From positions 124,001-188,000 of the forward strand of contig QRDG01000232.1 of the NCBI GenBank assembly GCA_012064385.1: DNA of 64,000 bases, in the 5' to 3' direction. The stretch is from Puccinellia tenuiflora (lineage: Eukaryota > Streptophyta > Magnoliopsida > Poales > Poaceae). The position numbers and the translations under genes are program-made. Below, in pieces: positions 11,692-23,169 of the stretch (position 1 is its first letter; each line of letters opens with the position of its first letter). Below the pieces are notes generated by a model that searched no databases, had not been told where the DNA came from, and saw only the letters and a program-made list of their open reading frames with translations.

Positions 11692-14578
11692 ATGGTCATC
11701 GAGATGAAGGAAAGCGTCGTTGATAGATACGTGGAACGCGCGATGGCCGACATGTATCGAACTAAGCGCATGCATATAAAGTGTCCTTGTCGAAGATGCA
11801 AGCTAGTGTCATTGTTCGACCCCATTTCAGGCACTGTGAATGAGCACCTGCTTAGGTTTGGTTTCATGGAGGGCCATACTCAATGGATGAGTAGCGACGA
11901 TGAAGGTGATGATGATGAAGGTGATGATGATGATGACCACGACGAGGAAGCGGATGCCACATACGACAATGAAGATGAGGTGGGAGGGGATGTCGCACGC
12001 GTTGATGGTGAAGAAGGCCGGGAAGAACATGCGGACGATGAGGACCTGAGTAGGAATACCCCGCTAACCGCGGCCGTGCAGGACCCTCATGTTCAAGAAC
12101 TTCTTCTCAGCAACACATCGGCCGATAGACGGAAGTCTAAGCTGGATCAACTGGAGGTAGACTCGAGAACTCCGTTGTATGGCCCAGCTAGCGGGACGGA
12201 GGAGAGCCGTCTGAGAGCAGCTCTTGATATTCTGGAGATGAAGGCAAAACACAAATGGTCGGATACAAGCGTGGACGACCTCTTCAGATGGATGAAGACG
12301 CACTTTCCTGAAGGTAACACGTGTGCTGGTAGCCTAAATGAGGCAAAGAAAGTCGTGTGCCCTCTCGATTTACCGCACAAGAAATACCACGCCTGCATCG
12401 GTGACTGTGTAATTTATCGAAATGAGCACGCCAACCTCGATACATGCCCAGTGTGCGGCGAATCTCGATACAAGAGAGGGACGAGAAAAGCTCCTCGAAA
12501 AGTTGTGTGGTACTTCCCGCTCAGGCCCCGTCTCCAGCGGTACTTCGTGGACCCCAAGGAAGCTAAGCTCATGCGCTGGCACGCGGAAAGGAAGGAGGCG
12601 GTGAAGAAGGATCTGGATCGGGTTGAAAACCCAGTGTTGACACACCCTTCGGATGCAAGCCAGTGGAAGGCATTAGATGGTGAGTATTACGAAGAATTTG
12701 GAAAAGAAGCAAGGAACATCAGGCTGGGTGCAAGCACCGACGGGCTCAATCCGTTTGGCAACTAGAGCAGCAAGCACAACACTTGGCCCGTGTTTGTATG
12801 GATGTACAACCTCCCCCCATGGCTATGCCTGAAGAAGAAGTACATACACATGAGTATCCTAATCCAAGGGCCGACGCAGCCAGGGAGCGATATCAACCTG
12901 TATCTCGGGCTATTGAAGGAGGAGCTAGATGGTTTGTGGGAGGAAGGGATAGAAACTTGGGACGCCTACGGGCAAGAAACTTTCCGTATGAAAGCTGCAC
13001 TACTCACGACAGTGCAGGACTATCTCGGATACGGATATATCGCGTGCCAGGTGTGCCACGGACACAAGGCATGTGTGAGGTGCATGGAAAAGACGCCATT
13101 TGTACAGCTGAGTAAGGATGGGTCTTCGAAAACCGTCTACATGAGGCATTCGCAGATGGCTGGACCCGACGAAAAAAATATTCAGCGGGATGAAGTCTCA
13201 TGACTGTCACGTCATGATGATGCAGATACTTCCGGTTGCAATACGCGGGATAATGGAACCGCACGTTCGTGCAACGTTGACTGGCCTCTGTAGCTTCTTC
13301 GACGTCATCACTCGGAAGTCGATAACCGTCAAGAAACTTGGGAGGCTGCAGGAAGAGATCGTCACCATCTTATGCGAGATGGAGATGTACTTCCCGCCCG
13401 CATTCTTTGACATCATGGTCCATCTGCTGGTGCATATAGTAGACGATATCGAGGATCTCGGGCCGGCATTCCTTCACAACATGATGGCGTCAGAAAGAAT
13501 GAACGGGTTCATCAAAGGATACGTTCGTAACAGGGCACATCCGGACGGAAGCATCCTCCAAGGCTTTCTCACCGAGGAGTGCATCTCTTTCTGCAAGAAT
13601 TATCTAAACGAGGATGACCCACGTCCGCTTGGTTTGCCCGCCAGCAAGCACGCTGGCAGGTTCGATGGAGTAGGCCACGATACTGGCAAGAGGGAACTGG
13701 ACGTGGATCAAGATGGTAGAAGAACAGACTTTAACAGGGCCCACTTAGTAGCGCTACAGCACATGACCGATGTCGAGCCTTGGGTGGAGGAGCACATAAC
13801 CATGATCAAAAACACCGCTGACAGGCCGATGACGGAAGAAGAGGTATTTAGAGCGCACAACTCCTCTTTCGCGCGCTGGTTCAAAGACCAGATTGATGCC
13901 AATCCCCCGCCAATGACAAGCAATGCAGACAAAATGCTATTGGCCTTGTCTTATGGGCCCGCGCCCAACCTCATGACTTATCAGAAATACGACATCAACG
14001 GTTACACATTTTATACGGAGGAGAGAGACAAAAGAAGCGACTACCAGAACTCGGGTGTGACGATGGAATCATACACGGGTGAAGAGAAGAAAAGATACTA
14101 CGGAAGGATCGAGGAAATCTGGGAGCTCGACTACGTCGGGGAGAAGCTAGCAATGTTCCGTGTCAGATGGGCTACGGACGTCACAAAAGAAGACGAGTAT
14201 TTCACAACCATGCGTATGCCCGACAAATCCAAGACCAAGAACCCCACCGCGCAAAATGAGCCATGGATACTGGCTAAGCACGTCGAGCAATGCTTCTTCA
14301 TAACCGACCCGTCTAGGCCCAGCCGTGTTGTCGTAAGGAGAGGCAAAAGGGCCCTCGTCAGAATGGATGGAGTCGCCAACGAGAAAGACTTCGACGGCCT
14401 CGTCGGAGACCCAATGATGGAAGAAACCTATGAAGACGATAAAATATACAAACTAAGAAGAACAAGGACGACGCTACCTAGGTTAGGTCTTCCTCCGTAC
14501 ACAAGAAGGAGTCACGACGAAGATACCGGTGGGGTCACAAAGACTAAGCGGAAGGGCAAGCAGAAGAGAAGAGTGTGA
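11692..14578 (+). pseudogene. CACTA TNP2-type transposase, nonsense, deleted and frameshifted
   Basis: The first part (from ATG 11692) contains the Cys-rich transposase-associated domain (CPCRRCK, LLRFGFMEGHTQW) and an acidic DEGDDDD stretch. The start of the Transposase_21 domain follows, with YHACIGDCVIYRNE and CPVCGESRYK. An in-frame TAG at 12763-12765 interrupts NPFGN-SSKHNTWPVFVWMYNLPPW, whose reading continues to 13203. The conserved central part of TNP2 is missing: after CVRCMEKTPF the sequence jumps, in another frame, to KSHDCHVMM at 13190. From there DUF4218-like (ASERMNGFIKGYVRN) and DUF4216-like (SGVTME...) regions run to the stop at 14578. A likely 5' untranslated intron spans 11420-11685 (GTAACT...TGCAG). 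The protein cannot be functional as written. Confidence 0.9.
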
Positions 14579-14889
14579 TCAAGAATAGTATTGTGTATCT
14601 AATAAATATATATTGATGTATAAGTAACATTCGCAAACTCCTATCGATGGCGACTCGGAGTAGTAGTTACTAGTGTAACTCAAGTGAAGACAACTCTTGT
14701 ATATATATGTGCTATTTTTTGATAGTTTTAATGACTATTAATGCAGAAAGAAAACAATAAAATGTGTGCTATTTTTGATAGTTTTAATGACTAAGCGAGA
14801 TGCATGTGTGCAGGTCTCTCACGAAAAAAATAAAAAAAGCAGATATATAAACCAAAAAAACAAACACAGCAGCAAAAAAAAAGGGTCAA

Positions 14890-15000
14890 TTTAGCCCCGG
14901 CGGTTTGTCACAGAACCGCCGGCGATAAGCACACGTGGTCCCACCCGTAAGTGGAACATAACTTACCGCCGGCGGTTCATCCTAAACTGCCGGGGGTAAG
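14890..15000. repeat. Internal cluster of CACTA subterminal repeats
   Basis: Copies of CCGGCGGTTTGTCACAGAACC-like units follow the transposase region, with the spacing and orientation of the end arrays. The cluster lies about 1.1 kb inside the right end and merges into a large palindrome. Confidence 0.65.
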
Positions 15001-15025
15001 TTATGTTCCACTTACGGGTGGGACC
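14937..15025. repeat. Long palindrome: two perfect 29-bp arms
   Basis: Arms 14937-14965 and 14997-15025 are exact reverse complements; each contains CCACCCGTAAGTGGAACATA or its complement. The inner 12 bases on each side pair with two mismatches, giving a stem of about 41 bp and a loop of about 7 nt. Transcribed, it would form a long hairpin. Confidence 0.9.
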
Positions 15026-15563
15026 CGCCCTAGTGGACTTTGCCCCAAATCGACGCGCGCACGAGCTCCAAATCGACTTTGCCCCCAAATCGAACTCTTC
15101 TCACCCCGCCGTCCAGCAGCTCCCCGCCATCGCCGAGTCCCCGTCGCCATCGGCCCCCTCCTCCGTCCGCCCCGGTGAGCCCCTCCCTCACTCTCCCCTC
15201 CCTCCCTCTCTCTCTCTCCCCTCCCTCCCTCTCTCCCCCTCGCCCTCGCTCCCGCCGACGCCGTGTAACCCTAACAGCCTCCACCTCGCAGACGCCGTCG
15301 ACCGCGTGGAGGAGCTCGTGGACGGAGCCGCCTCGCAGACGCCCACCTCGCAGACGCCGTCGACCTTGCCCTCGCCCCCTCGAGGACCCGCTGCAGGTAC
15401 GCGCCTTCTCTCGAATCCTCACCCTGCTGTACCTGCTGTAACTACACATCAGTGTTACCTTAGTGAGCAAATCGAAGAGATCTACTTCACAATAACCAAC
15501 CAAAGTATGCCAACTTTCGAGCGCGACAGAGGAGGGAGACTTGGAGGACCCCCTTCGTCGTGA
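15003..15563 (+). other. GC-rich spliced-looking reading frame inside the CACTA element
   Basis: A 186-codon open frame spans the segment. Within it G|GTGAGC at 15175 and CCTCGCAG at 15291 would remove a 117-bp intron, which keeps the frame, and a further donor CTGCAG|GTACGC lies at 15397. Composition (CT-rich leader, then DAVDRVEELVDGAA) resembles the first exons of a plant gene more than transposase. It could be a captured host gene fragment or the element's second gene (tnpA-like). No family was recognised. Confidence 0.4.
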
Positions 15564-15814
15564 TGATGCTTGCCGCCACCGCCTCCCTAGTCTTCTATCT
15601 CATTGTTGTTTAGCTAGGTCATGCAACTCCGGATCGAGAACTACTTGTAGTGTTTGCTAGTACTTGGACTCTCTATTTGTGTAATCCGTACTTGGGAGTC
15701 GAAGTTTGAACAATATGGTCGACTTTGTTATTGATGAACACTTTGGCTACTTTCCTGTATCTGTTATATATATTGCTGTGTATATTGCTGTAATTTTTTT
15801 CCCCTGTAATTGTT

Positions 15815-16068
15815 ACCGCCGGCAGTTAGTGATAAACAGCCAGTGATAAAACATTTACCCCTGGCAGCAGAGTAAACCGCCGGTGCTATCATCGTTTATC
15901 CCTGGCGGTTTTAAAACCGCCGGCGGTAAAGAGTATCCCCGGCGTTTGGCATAAACAGCCGGCGCTAACCAGGCTTACCCCCGACGGTTTGAAAACCGCC
16001 GGCGGTAAGGTATTACCACCGGCGAGGTGGTCGCCATAACCTAATTTTGGCCGCCGGCGGTAAGGGTT
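15815..16068. repeat. Right subterminal repeat array of the CACTA element
   Basis: Repeated GTTACCGCCGGCAG / AACCGCCGGCGGTAA units in both orientations fill the last 250 bp before the CCTAGTAGTG terminus, mirroring the left array. Confidence 0.8.
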
Positions 16069-16083
16069 TTCCTAGTAGTGCAT

Positions 16084-16753
16084 GCTGGAACTTGCAAGGA
16101 ATTTTTGCCATGCATGTTTGAGGATACATGAGACTATGAATTCTTTTTAATACTATTGACATGGTAAGGAACAGTAGTTTTTATACTAATTACGTTCATA
16201 AATTTGGCTAACCTATTTTTGTAAAATACTTCTCCCAGGTCCAAACAGTGCTACCGTGTACAATTATTTATGTATGGACACGTTAACTTGCTATAAAATG
16301 GAACATTTCGATTTACAGATCTAAAATGAATAGATTTTTTTTTTTGAAATACTGTGGCTTTTAAATTTTAAATTTACCACCAACAAACAAATCAACACGA
16401 AGTGCTCGTTACACGCTGTATCAAATAAAGTAAGAACGTGGGCTGTGTTGTGCAAAAGAAGAGGGACTGGATGATTAGAAATGAGTCTAACTGAGAGGAG
16501 GGTTTCTAGAATGCCCAGAAGTCAACATCCCGAATCTTGATGCACACTGGATGCCCTGGATAATCCCGGGAGACATAACCTCGGGTGGTATTGTATTTTC
16601 GCTTATGTTCGCCACTCAATCGTTACCTAAAACAGACTCAACATAACACATAATATATCCTAAAAAGATGGTATAGATCACTGCATCTCACTTTTGATCG
16701 CCAATCACGACCCTATCTATTCTTAGTTTCTGATGGTGTAACTTGCGTTTTTG
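16084..16753. other. No recognised gene between CACTA and LTR element
   Basis: AT-rich DNA without a convincing reading frame or element terminus. It is the original host DNA between the CACTA insertion and the retrotransposon insertion. Confidence 0.5.
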
Positions 16754-17951
16754 CATAGTGAAAGGACACGGATGTCGCCTAGAGGGGGGTGAATAGGCGA
16801 TTTAAAATTATTACGGTTAAGGCTTGAATAAATACGGAATAAAATTAACGTTTAATTTATCAAGCCAAAACCTACACTAGCTAGGTTCACCTATGTGCAC
16901 CAACACTTATGCTAAGCAATATAATCAACTAGGTGATAGCAAGATATATGACTTTAAACTCGATGTCTATCACAAAGTAAATAGCATAAGTAAGAAGCTC
17001 GGGATAGAAATACCGAGACACTTGGAGACGATGATTTATCCCGAAGTTCACTTCCCAATGGAAGCTAGTCTCCGTTGGAACGGCGCGGTGTTCACCAATG
17101 TGAAAACACCGAGTAGCCTTGATATGGCACACCGTATCTCCGTTGTGTCTTACCACCAATGTGGCGAGGCACTTGTCACTATGTTTCCGTTGAGGTTGAC
17201 AACTAGAACCTTTACAAGGATGAAGCTCACTCCACAAGTTGGAGGGTCTTCACCAAATGCACCGAGCCACCAAGACTCGATGCCCAAGGCCGAGGCACAC
17301 ACCACAACTCAATTGGTGGCTCCGGGCAATGTCTTCATAGCTATCAAAGCTCCGAAGCTAACAAGGTTGAGCCACACTCCACAATTGGAGGCTCCCAACA
17401 AATCCCGTGAGCCACCAAGACTCCGAGAAATCAACAACCGTCTAGGGTACCAACGTGCCCTAGAGGAACAAGCTCTAGGGCACCAAAGTACCCAAGAGTA
17501 ACAAGCTTCTCAACTTCACTTTCCACGAATCACCGTGGAGAACTCAAACCGATGCAACTAATGCAATGGCAAAACACACTAAGTGGTCAAGTTCTTCCAA
17601 CCCGAATCCAACCAAAGCAACTAATGCTTGGGAGGGATTTGAGAGGAAGAACAAGGAGAAACACCAAGAAACTACAAAGATCATCCAAGGTGTTCCCCTC
17701 ACTTAGAGGAGAAACCGATCGGTGGAAACGTGGATCTAGACCTCCTCTCTCTTTTCCCTCAAAAACTAGCAAGAACTATTGGAGGGATTGAGAGAAAGGC
17801 AAGTTCAAGAGATCAACAATGGTGGGAAAGAAACTTGCTCAAAATGGTGGCTAGGAACCCTAAAAACCTTTGGGGAAGAAACCCCTTAAGTAGTAGCTCC
17901 AAAAGGAGCCGTTGGAGGCAAAGCAGCGAATGGCCACCAGCCAGCCGAGAG

Positions 17952-18180
17952 GAGCCGGCCAGGCCGGGTGATGGCCGGGGGAGTGGCCGGGCTGGCCGGC
18001 CATGGAGCCGGCCATGATGGCCGGGGCCCAACCCGAGAGAGCCCAGCCATGGAGCCGGCCAGGCCGGGTGATGGCTGGGGGAGTGGCCGGGCTGGCCAGC
18101 CATGGAGCCGGCCATGATGGCCGGGGCCCAACCCGAGAGAGCCCAGCCATGGAGCCGGCCATGCCGGGCTGATGGCCGGC
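17952..18180. repeat. 100-bp GC-rich tandem repeat in left LTR (about 2.3 copies)
   Basis: Units beginning GAGCCGGCC start at 17952, 18052 and 18152. The unit is full of GGCCGG and CATGG strings, in contrast with the AT-rich remainder of the LTR. The same array is in the right LTR from 26569. Confidence 0.9.
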
Positions 18181-18867
18181 AGGCTCCCTCCTTTTTTCTT
18201 TCTTTTGTTTCTTTTCTTTATTCTGTCTAGAAAAGGTTTGTCGGTAAAACCGCAATATTTTCCACATACGAACTCCGTTTTTGATAATCGTGGACTCGTT
18301 GGAATCGTCACAACGAGCACTACAAGATTATGCAGAGAAACATCATTGTTCAACAAGATATGGTAAAACCAAATGATGAAAGGTAAAACCTTTCTATTGA
18401 CAACCGGAAAACCATATCTTTTACAAATGAAGTCCGAATGACATAAAACCAACTTTGTTGGAAAGAGGACGACAAATGCTACCCAATAACAAGTGAAAAT
18501 ATTGAAACCAAGCAAGGGAGATTTTGCTAATAAATGGAAGAGTGAACCCTTCCGCATAGATGGACCGGCAAAATCTCCGACACCGAAAACTTAAGAGGAG
18601 ACACATGAAAACCGTTTCCGGTGACCTTGGCCTTGTCATGACAAGCACGACAAGAACCAATACCACACCACGATAAGAGCCAAATAAGAACCAATAAAGA
18701 TGATTGCAAGAATGCAAGGATGCAAAGGTTTGAGCTCTCTACGACCGATACGCTAAAGCTCACTTGAGAGCCCCTCTTGATAGTACGGTTACCTATTCTA
18801 AAAACCCGGTCTCCTAACTACACCGCGAGACCGGTAAAATAGAAACCCTATCAAGATCATACCTTTG

Positions 18868-19076
18868 CCTTGCGCATTCCACTTGAGCTAGATGATGACG
18901 ATCTTGATCTTCTCTCAAGTGGATCACCTTTCTTTACCTTGCGCATTCCACTTGAGCTAGATGATGACGATCTTGATCTCCTCTCAAGTGGATCACCTTT
19001 CTTTACCTTGCGCATTCCACTTGAGCTAGATGATGACGATCTTGATCTCCTCTCAAGTGGATCACCTTTCTTGATT
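18868..19076. repeat. 69-bp tandem repeat in left LTR (3 copies)
   Basis: Three nearly identical 69-bp units contain CACTTGAGCTAGATGATGACG. Because 69 is divisible by three, the array is open on both strands: it reads as LELDDDDLDLLSSGSPF repeats on + and DPLERRSRSSSSSSSG repeats on minus. I do not call it a protein gene. The same array recurs at 27481-27689. Confidence 0.9.
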
Positions 19077-19355
19077 ACGCTCCGCTCGGTGAAACCTCGC
19101 ATATTGCTCCCCCATACACCAATATGGGAGAGACATTATTTCGCATATCTTCACATACCCTTATCCTCTATGTTGATCAATTTGCACTTAGCCTTGATCA
19201 ACATATAATCTTCTTCTTTTAGCCTTGACTCCAACATATGGAGTTCAAGCATTCCTTATGGACCAACACTACAAATATAACTCAAAGCACACATTAGTCC
19301 ATAGAGATTGTCATTAATTACCAAAATAACACATGGGGGCAACCATGCACTTTCA

Positions 19356-19367
19356 ATCTCCCCCATT
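19356..19367 (-). other. Polypurine tract of the LTR retrotransposon
   Basis: On the minus strand AATGGGGGAGAT directly precedes the LTR start TGAAAGT, the expected position for plus-strand DNA priming. Confidence 0.85.
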
Positions 19368-22300
19368 TTGGTAATTGATGACAATCCCTTTTAAGAGGGT
19401 TTATATAATGAATATAGCAACCTTGCAAGACAAACAAGCAAGGATGCAAAGCGCATTAAAGGCAAATGCAACAAAAGCATAAAACCCAAGTTCCCTTAAA
19501 CCCTCTAAACTTCTCCCCCATTGGCATCGATTGCCGAAATGGGAAGAAAAATTTAGAAAGCCAATATAATATGAATTCCTCCATAAAGTGTGCATTTCTC
19601 AAAATGTGAGTGGAATCAAATGCACATATTCATTGACGAATAATTAGAGAAAATCAAACTATATTGAGGATCCAAAAATTGCAAAAGGATGAAATCATTC
19701 TAAACATCTCCACAAAGGAGAAAAGCAATCAAAAAGATCCAAGGCGAGTGTTCTAAATAAAAATGGAGAAGCTCCCCAATGTTCATGCTCTACTGAGGAG
19801 TGCACTAATATGGAATCCTTGCTCCCCGAAAATCATCTAGAACACTCACCAAGTGCAAGGATGTAAAAATTAAGCAAACCAAAGCACTTGCACTAAAGAT
19901 GTGGTTGAGCCATAAGGAGATACCTATTAAGAGAAACTATCAAGAAAGGTCCAACCAAGAGTATGTGTGTGTGACAAGACAATTAATTTGGTAAGACACA
20001 TAGTCTTAACCAAATGGAAATAAGTTATATATCAAGTATTGTCACACACAACTTTATAAAGAAGATTTTTCAAAAGTAATATGTTCACAACCTCAAGAAT
20101 ACCAACCTTTAAAAAATCAACATAGGATAGGCCCAACCGAGATAAATGGAAGATCTTTAAATGAGTATGTTCACAAGCTTAGGGATACCAATTGGAAACT
20201 AAAACCAATTGAAAATGCCAAAAGCTAGTGAGAGCATTTAGCCAAAAAAATTAACATGCTCACCATGATAAGCATGAAGTCAAAGATCTTTACTAGACCT
20301 TGAGTGCGCAAAGATACCAAAAAATGAGACAAGCACTCATGAGACAATTTTGGAGCCACCAAAGAATTATAGATAAAAGCAAGGTAGCTCAAAAGAATTA
20401 GGATACCAACTAGAAGGTGACCTCTCTCATATGTATAGGTTTCTAAATAGACAAATCATTGATGATATACATCCACATAGAAACTTGCACATATGAGATG
20501 GTTGATAAAATGGAAACCATGGTATCCAAAAGGGAAAGTCATGAATATACAAAAGAGATTATTGCTTAAAAGCATAGCACATACCTCAAATTTATCTCAT
20601 TGTATATATAAATGAACTTCAAAAATATCAAAGACATCACACATATCACTAAGGGAACAAGAGATAGTGAAGATGCTTTGAGATAGGCAACAAGTATCAT
20701 AAACAAATAATACCAATTGAAGAAAAAGGTTTTTGCAATTTCATCACAAATATCACAAAGATATATCACGTGAAGGAAACAAGCCAAAACCACAACAATT
20801 GCAAAATAGGATCTTTCATGCTAAGAAACAACCTACACAAGGTTGAAACTAGAAAAGTATGCATGAGGTAGATACTTGTTACCGAGATACATTGACGATG
20901 AAGAAAATGAGGATTTGTTTATCATCAAAGCTTGACTCCAATAATCATACGGTGAGAACACCTTCCTTATGAATGAGGCAAGCATCCAATGTATCTCCAT
21001 TGTACCTAAAACACAATTTAAGCACAAAATGGTTCCCAAACTCATTGGGTCCCATAGTAGTTAGATAAACTACAATATATAGGAAACACTCCGCATAAAT
21101 ATGTGCATATAGATATGAAATTGAATTTCATGCACATCTTAGCCGGTTTAGGATTTGGTGGAGTATCCCCTATATATTGGAACTAAAAGACTAGCATGCC
21201 ATAAAATATATATACTAGTACATATACATGCATAGAATCATGAGAACCAAGAGAGATACAATTTGGACAAAAACACCAAGTAAACCAAGAAGAGAGCACA
21301 CCAAGGTGTGACACAAAAAGGTTGTCCAAATTATATCAAAGTCCAAATCAACACATGATTGAGGAAAAATCAAATCAACAAATGATTGATAAAAAATCAA
21401 ATCAAACAAATGATTGATTCCAAAACACATCAACACATGAAGTGAGATATCAATAGGAATCAAATCAAACAACACATGAGAGATAAGACACCAATTGAAA
21501 ATAAGATACCACTAGGAGAAAAGATACCAAGAAGAGGATAATACATGACCAGAATCAAGTAAAGTAAAATAAATCAATAAGGTATCAAAACTCCCACAAT
21601 CAATATCAATTGGAACAAATATCTATGGAGGAGATATTAAATCCCAATTAATACCAATTGAAGGTACCAAAGCAATGCCGATGAGCATAACAGACAAAAG
21701 GAGAGATGCTCAAATGGCTTTCCTCATTCAAGGAGATAGAACATAAAACGGGGAATGAGAAAGCAAGACTCCCAAGAGAGAGCAAGGTTACACCAAATAA
21801 ACCAAACACCCTCTACACTTTTAATGATGGCACAAAGCATCAAGAGAAAAAGATTTGTCTTCCATAAACACATATGATAGAAATCAACTGCCAATTGAAA
21901 GGATCAAATATTGATAGATAGAATAGTGTTCTAAATAAAAAGGAATGCTCCCCCAAGATTCATGCATTATTTTTGATATTTGCATTTGAATACAAAATGC
22001 ACGCACAAGGGATCATTACTCTTCATATTTTATTTACAATACTAAACACTACCAATTGAAAATTAGGATCCATGCAAGAGGCAAGGAAGGCAATGGGAGT
22101 CAAAATAAATATTTTGGCAAGAGATGGGGCAAATAAAAGTCAATGCCAATGTAAGGATAATCAAAAATATTCTATCACAAACATAAATATGTATTATCCA
22201 AGGACAATGACCATTTGGGATTATTTTCCCGGTGATAGGGGTATCAACGAATATCCTCACAAGATAAAACATATGGCAAGAGATAAGAAATAAAACACCA

Positions 22301-23169
22301 TATTTTAATAAAGTTTGTTGGTAGTCCAAACTATTCAAACCAACCGGCAAGGCCATGGTTAGAATAATATGGAACAAATGGTTTCTCAAATGATATATGG
22401 AAGTGCATATTAGAGAAAAACCACACCAAGCAAACTCACACAAACAAGAGTCAAAGGATAACCAAAATGAACCATTGGAACTTGTTTGAGCAAACATGCC
22501 ACATAGGAATAAGATAATTTACAACATCAAATCTAAGTGGCCAACCTCAAATGTTCACATTGTGTGGGATTGTAATATGCACAAAGCTTATTACTCTCGC
22601 ATAATGTGATAATTCATTTTATCTAAGCAAGAGGCAAACAAAACCAACTAGAGAAATTAATGGACATTGTAGAATTTGAATTTCTCATGAACATGACATA
22701 CCACATAGTAACTAGATAATATTGAAATATCAATCCTAGGTGGTGTGCCTCATGTACACACATTTTTAGGTTAGTGAAGTGCACAAAGCATATCACTCCC
22801 CCAAAATGGGATAGTCCATTAATATCTCAAAAGAGCCAATTGAAATCAACACAAGATCCAATAAAGACTCAACACAAAGTTTACACATATATGGAGCGCA
22901 CATTAACATACACAAACTTGATTGCTCAAGGTAAGTAATAAGCACAACATATACAAGCATATGCTAGGAACAAAACTAACACATGCAAGGGAGCAAGCAA
23001 CTTTCAATGTATATATAATTTAAACACAAGTTACCGCAAGAAGGAGCATTGGATATGAGATAGATATATGATAATCCAATTGGCTTGGCTTGATGAATTA
23101 TAAACATGAAGATCCCTTAATTCTTCAAGGATAGCCAAGTCTCCAATGTCCTCCATCACAACCTATTGA
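19368..23169 (-). other. Non-coding interior of the gag-only retrotransposon
   Basis: About 3.8 kb of AT-rich DNA with no long reading frame lies between the gag stop and the polypurine tract, the place where pol would be in an autonomous element. The motif CCAATTGAAA, identical to the LTR/primer-site junction, recurs here several times (for example near 20204, 20711, 21491, 21651, 21891, 22051 and 22835). Confidence 0.8.

Larger units (their letters stand above)
10613..16080 (+). mobile_element. Complete CACTA (DTC) transposon with decayed transposase
   Basis: The element begins CACTACTAGG and ends CCTAGTAGTG, perfect inverted termini, with target duplication CAT at 10610-10612 and 16081-16083. 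Both ends hold dense subterminal repeats built on TACCGCCGGCGGT. It carries a TNP2-type transposase with DUF4218-like and DUF4216-like parts, broken in several places, plus a second GC-rich spliced-looking segment near the right end. The intact termini mean it could still be moved by a related transposase. Confidence 0.95.
16759..19355 (-). repeat. Left LTR (3' LTR of the minus-strand element)
   Basis: It begins TGAAAGGACACGG and ends CCATGCACTTTCA on the + strand and is nearly identical to 25372-27968. It contains a GC-rich 100-bp tandem repeat and a 69-bp tandem repeat. Confidence 0.95.

Noticed and set aside
13190..14578. Intact independent 462-residue gene
   Set aside because: It is the C-terminal part of the TNP2-type transposase (DUF4218/DUF4216-like), separated from the rest by deletion and frame change.
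17860..18557. Pro/Ala/Gly-rich protein of up to 223 residues on the minus strand of the LTR
   Set aside because: The composition comes from the 100-bp GC-rich tandem repeat and the frame is inside an LTR; no start context or domain supports it.
18857..19208. Protein genes on either strand over the 69-bp repeats
   Set aside because: Openness on both strands follows from a 69-bp unit without stops; there is no domain and the region is inside an LTR.
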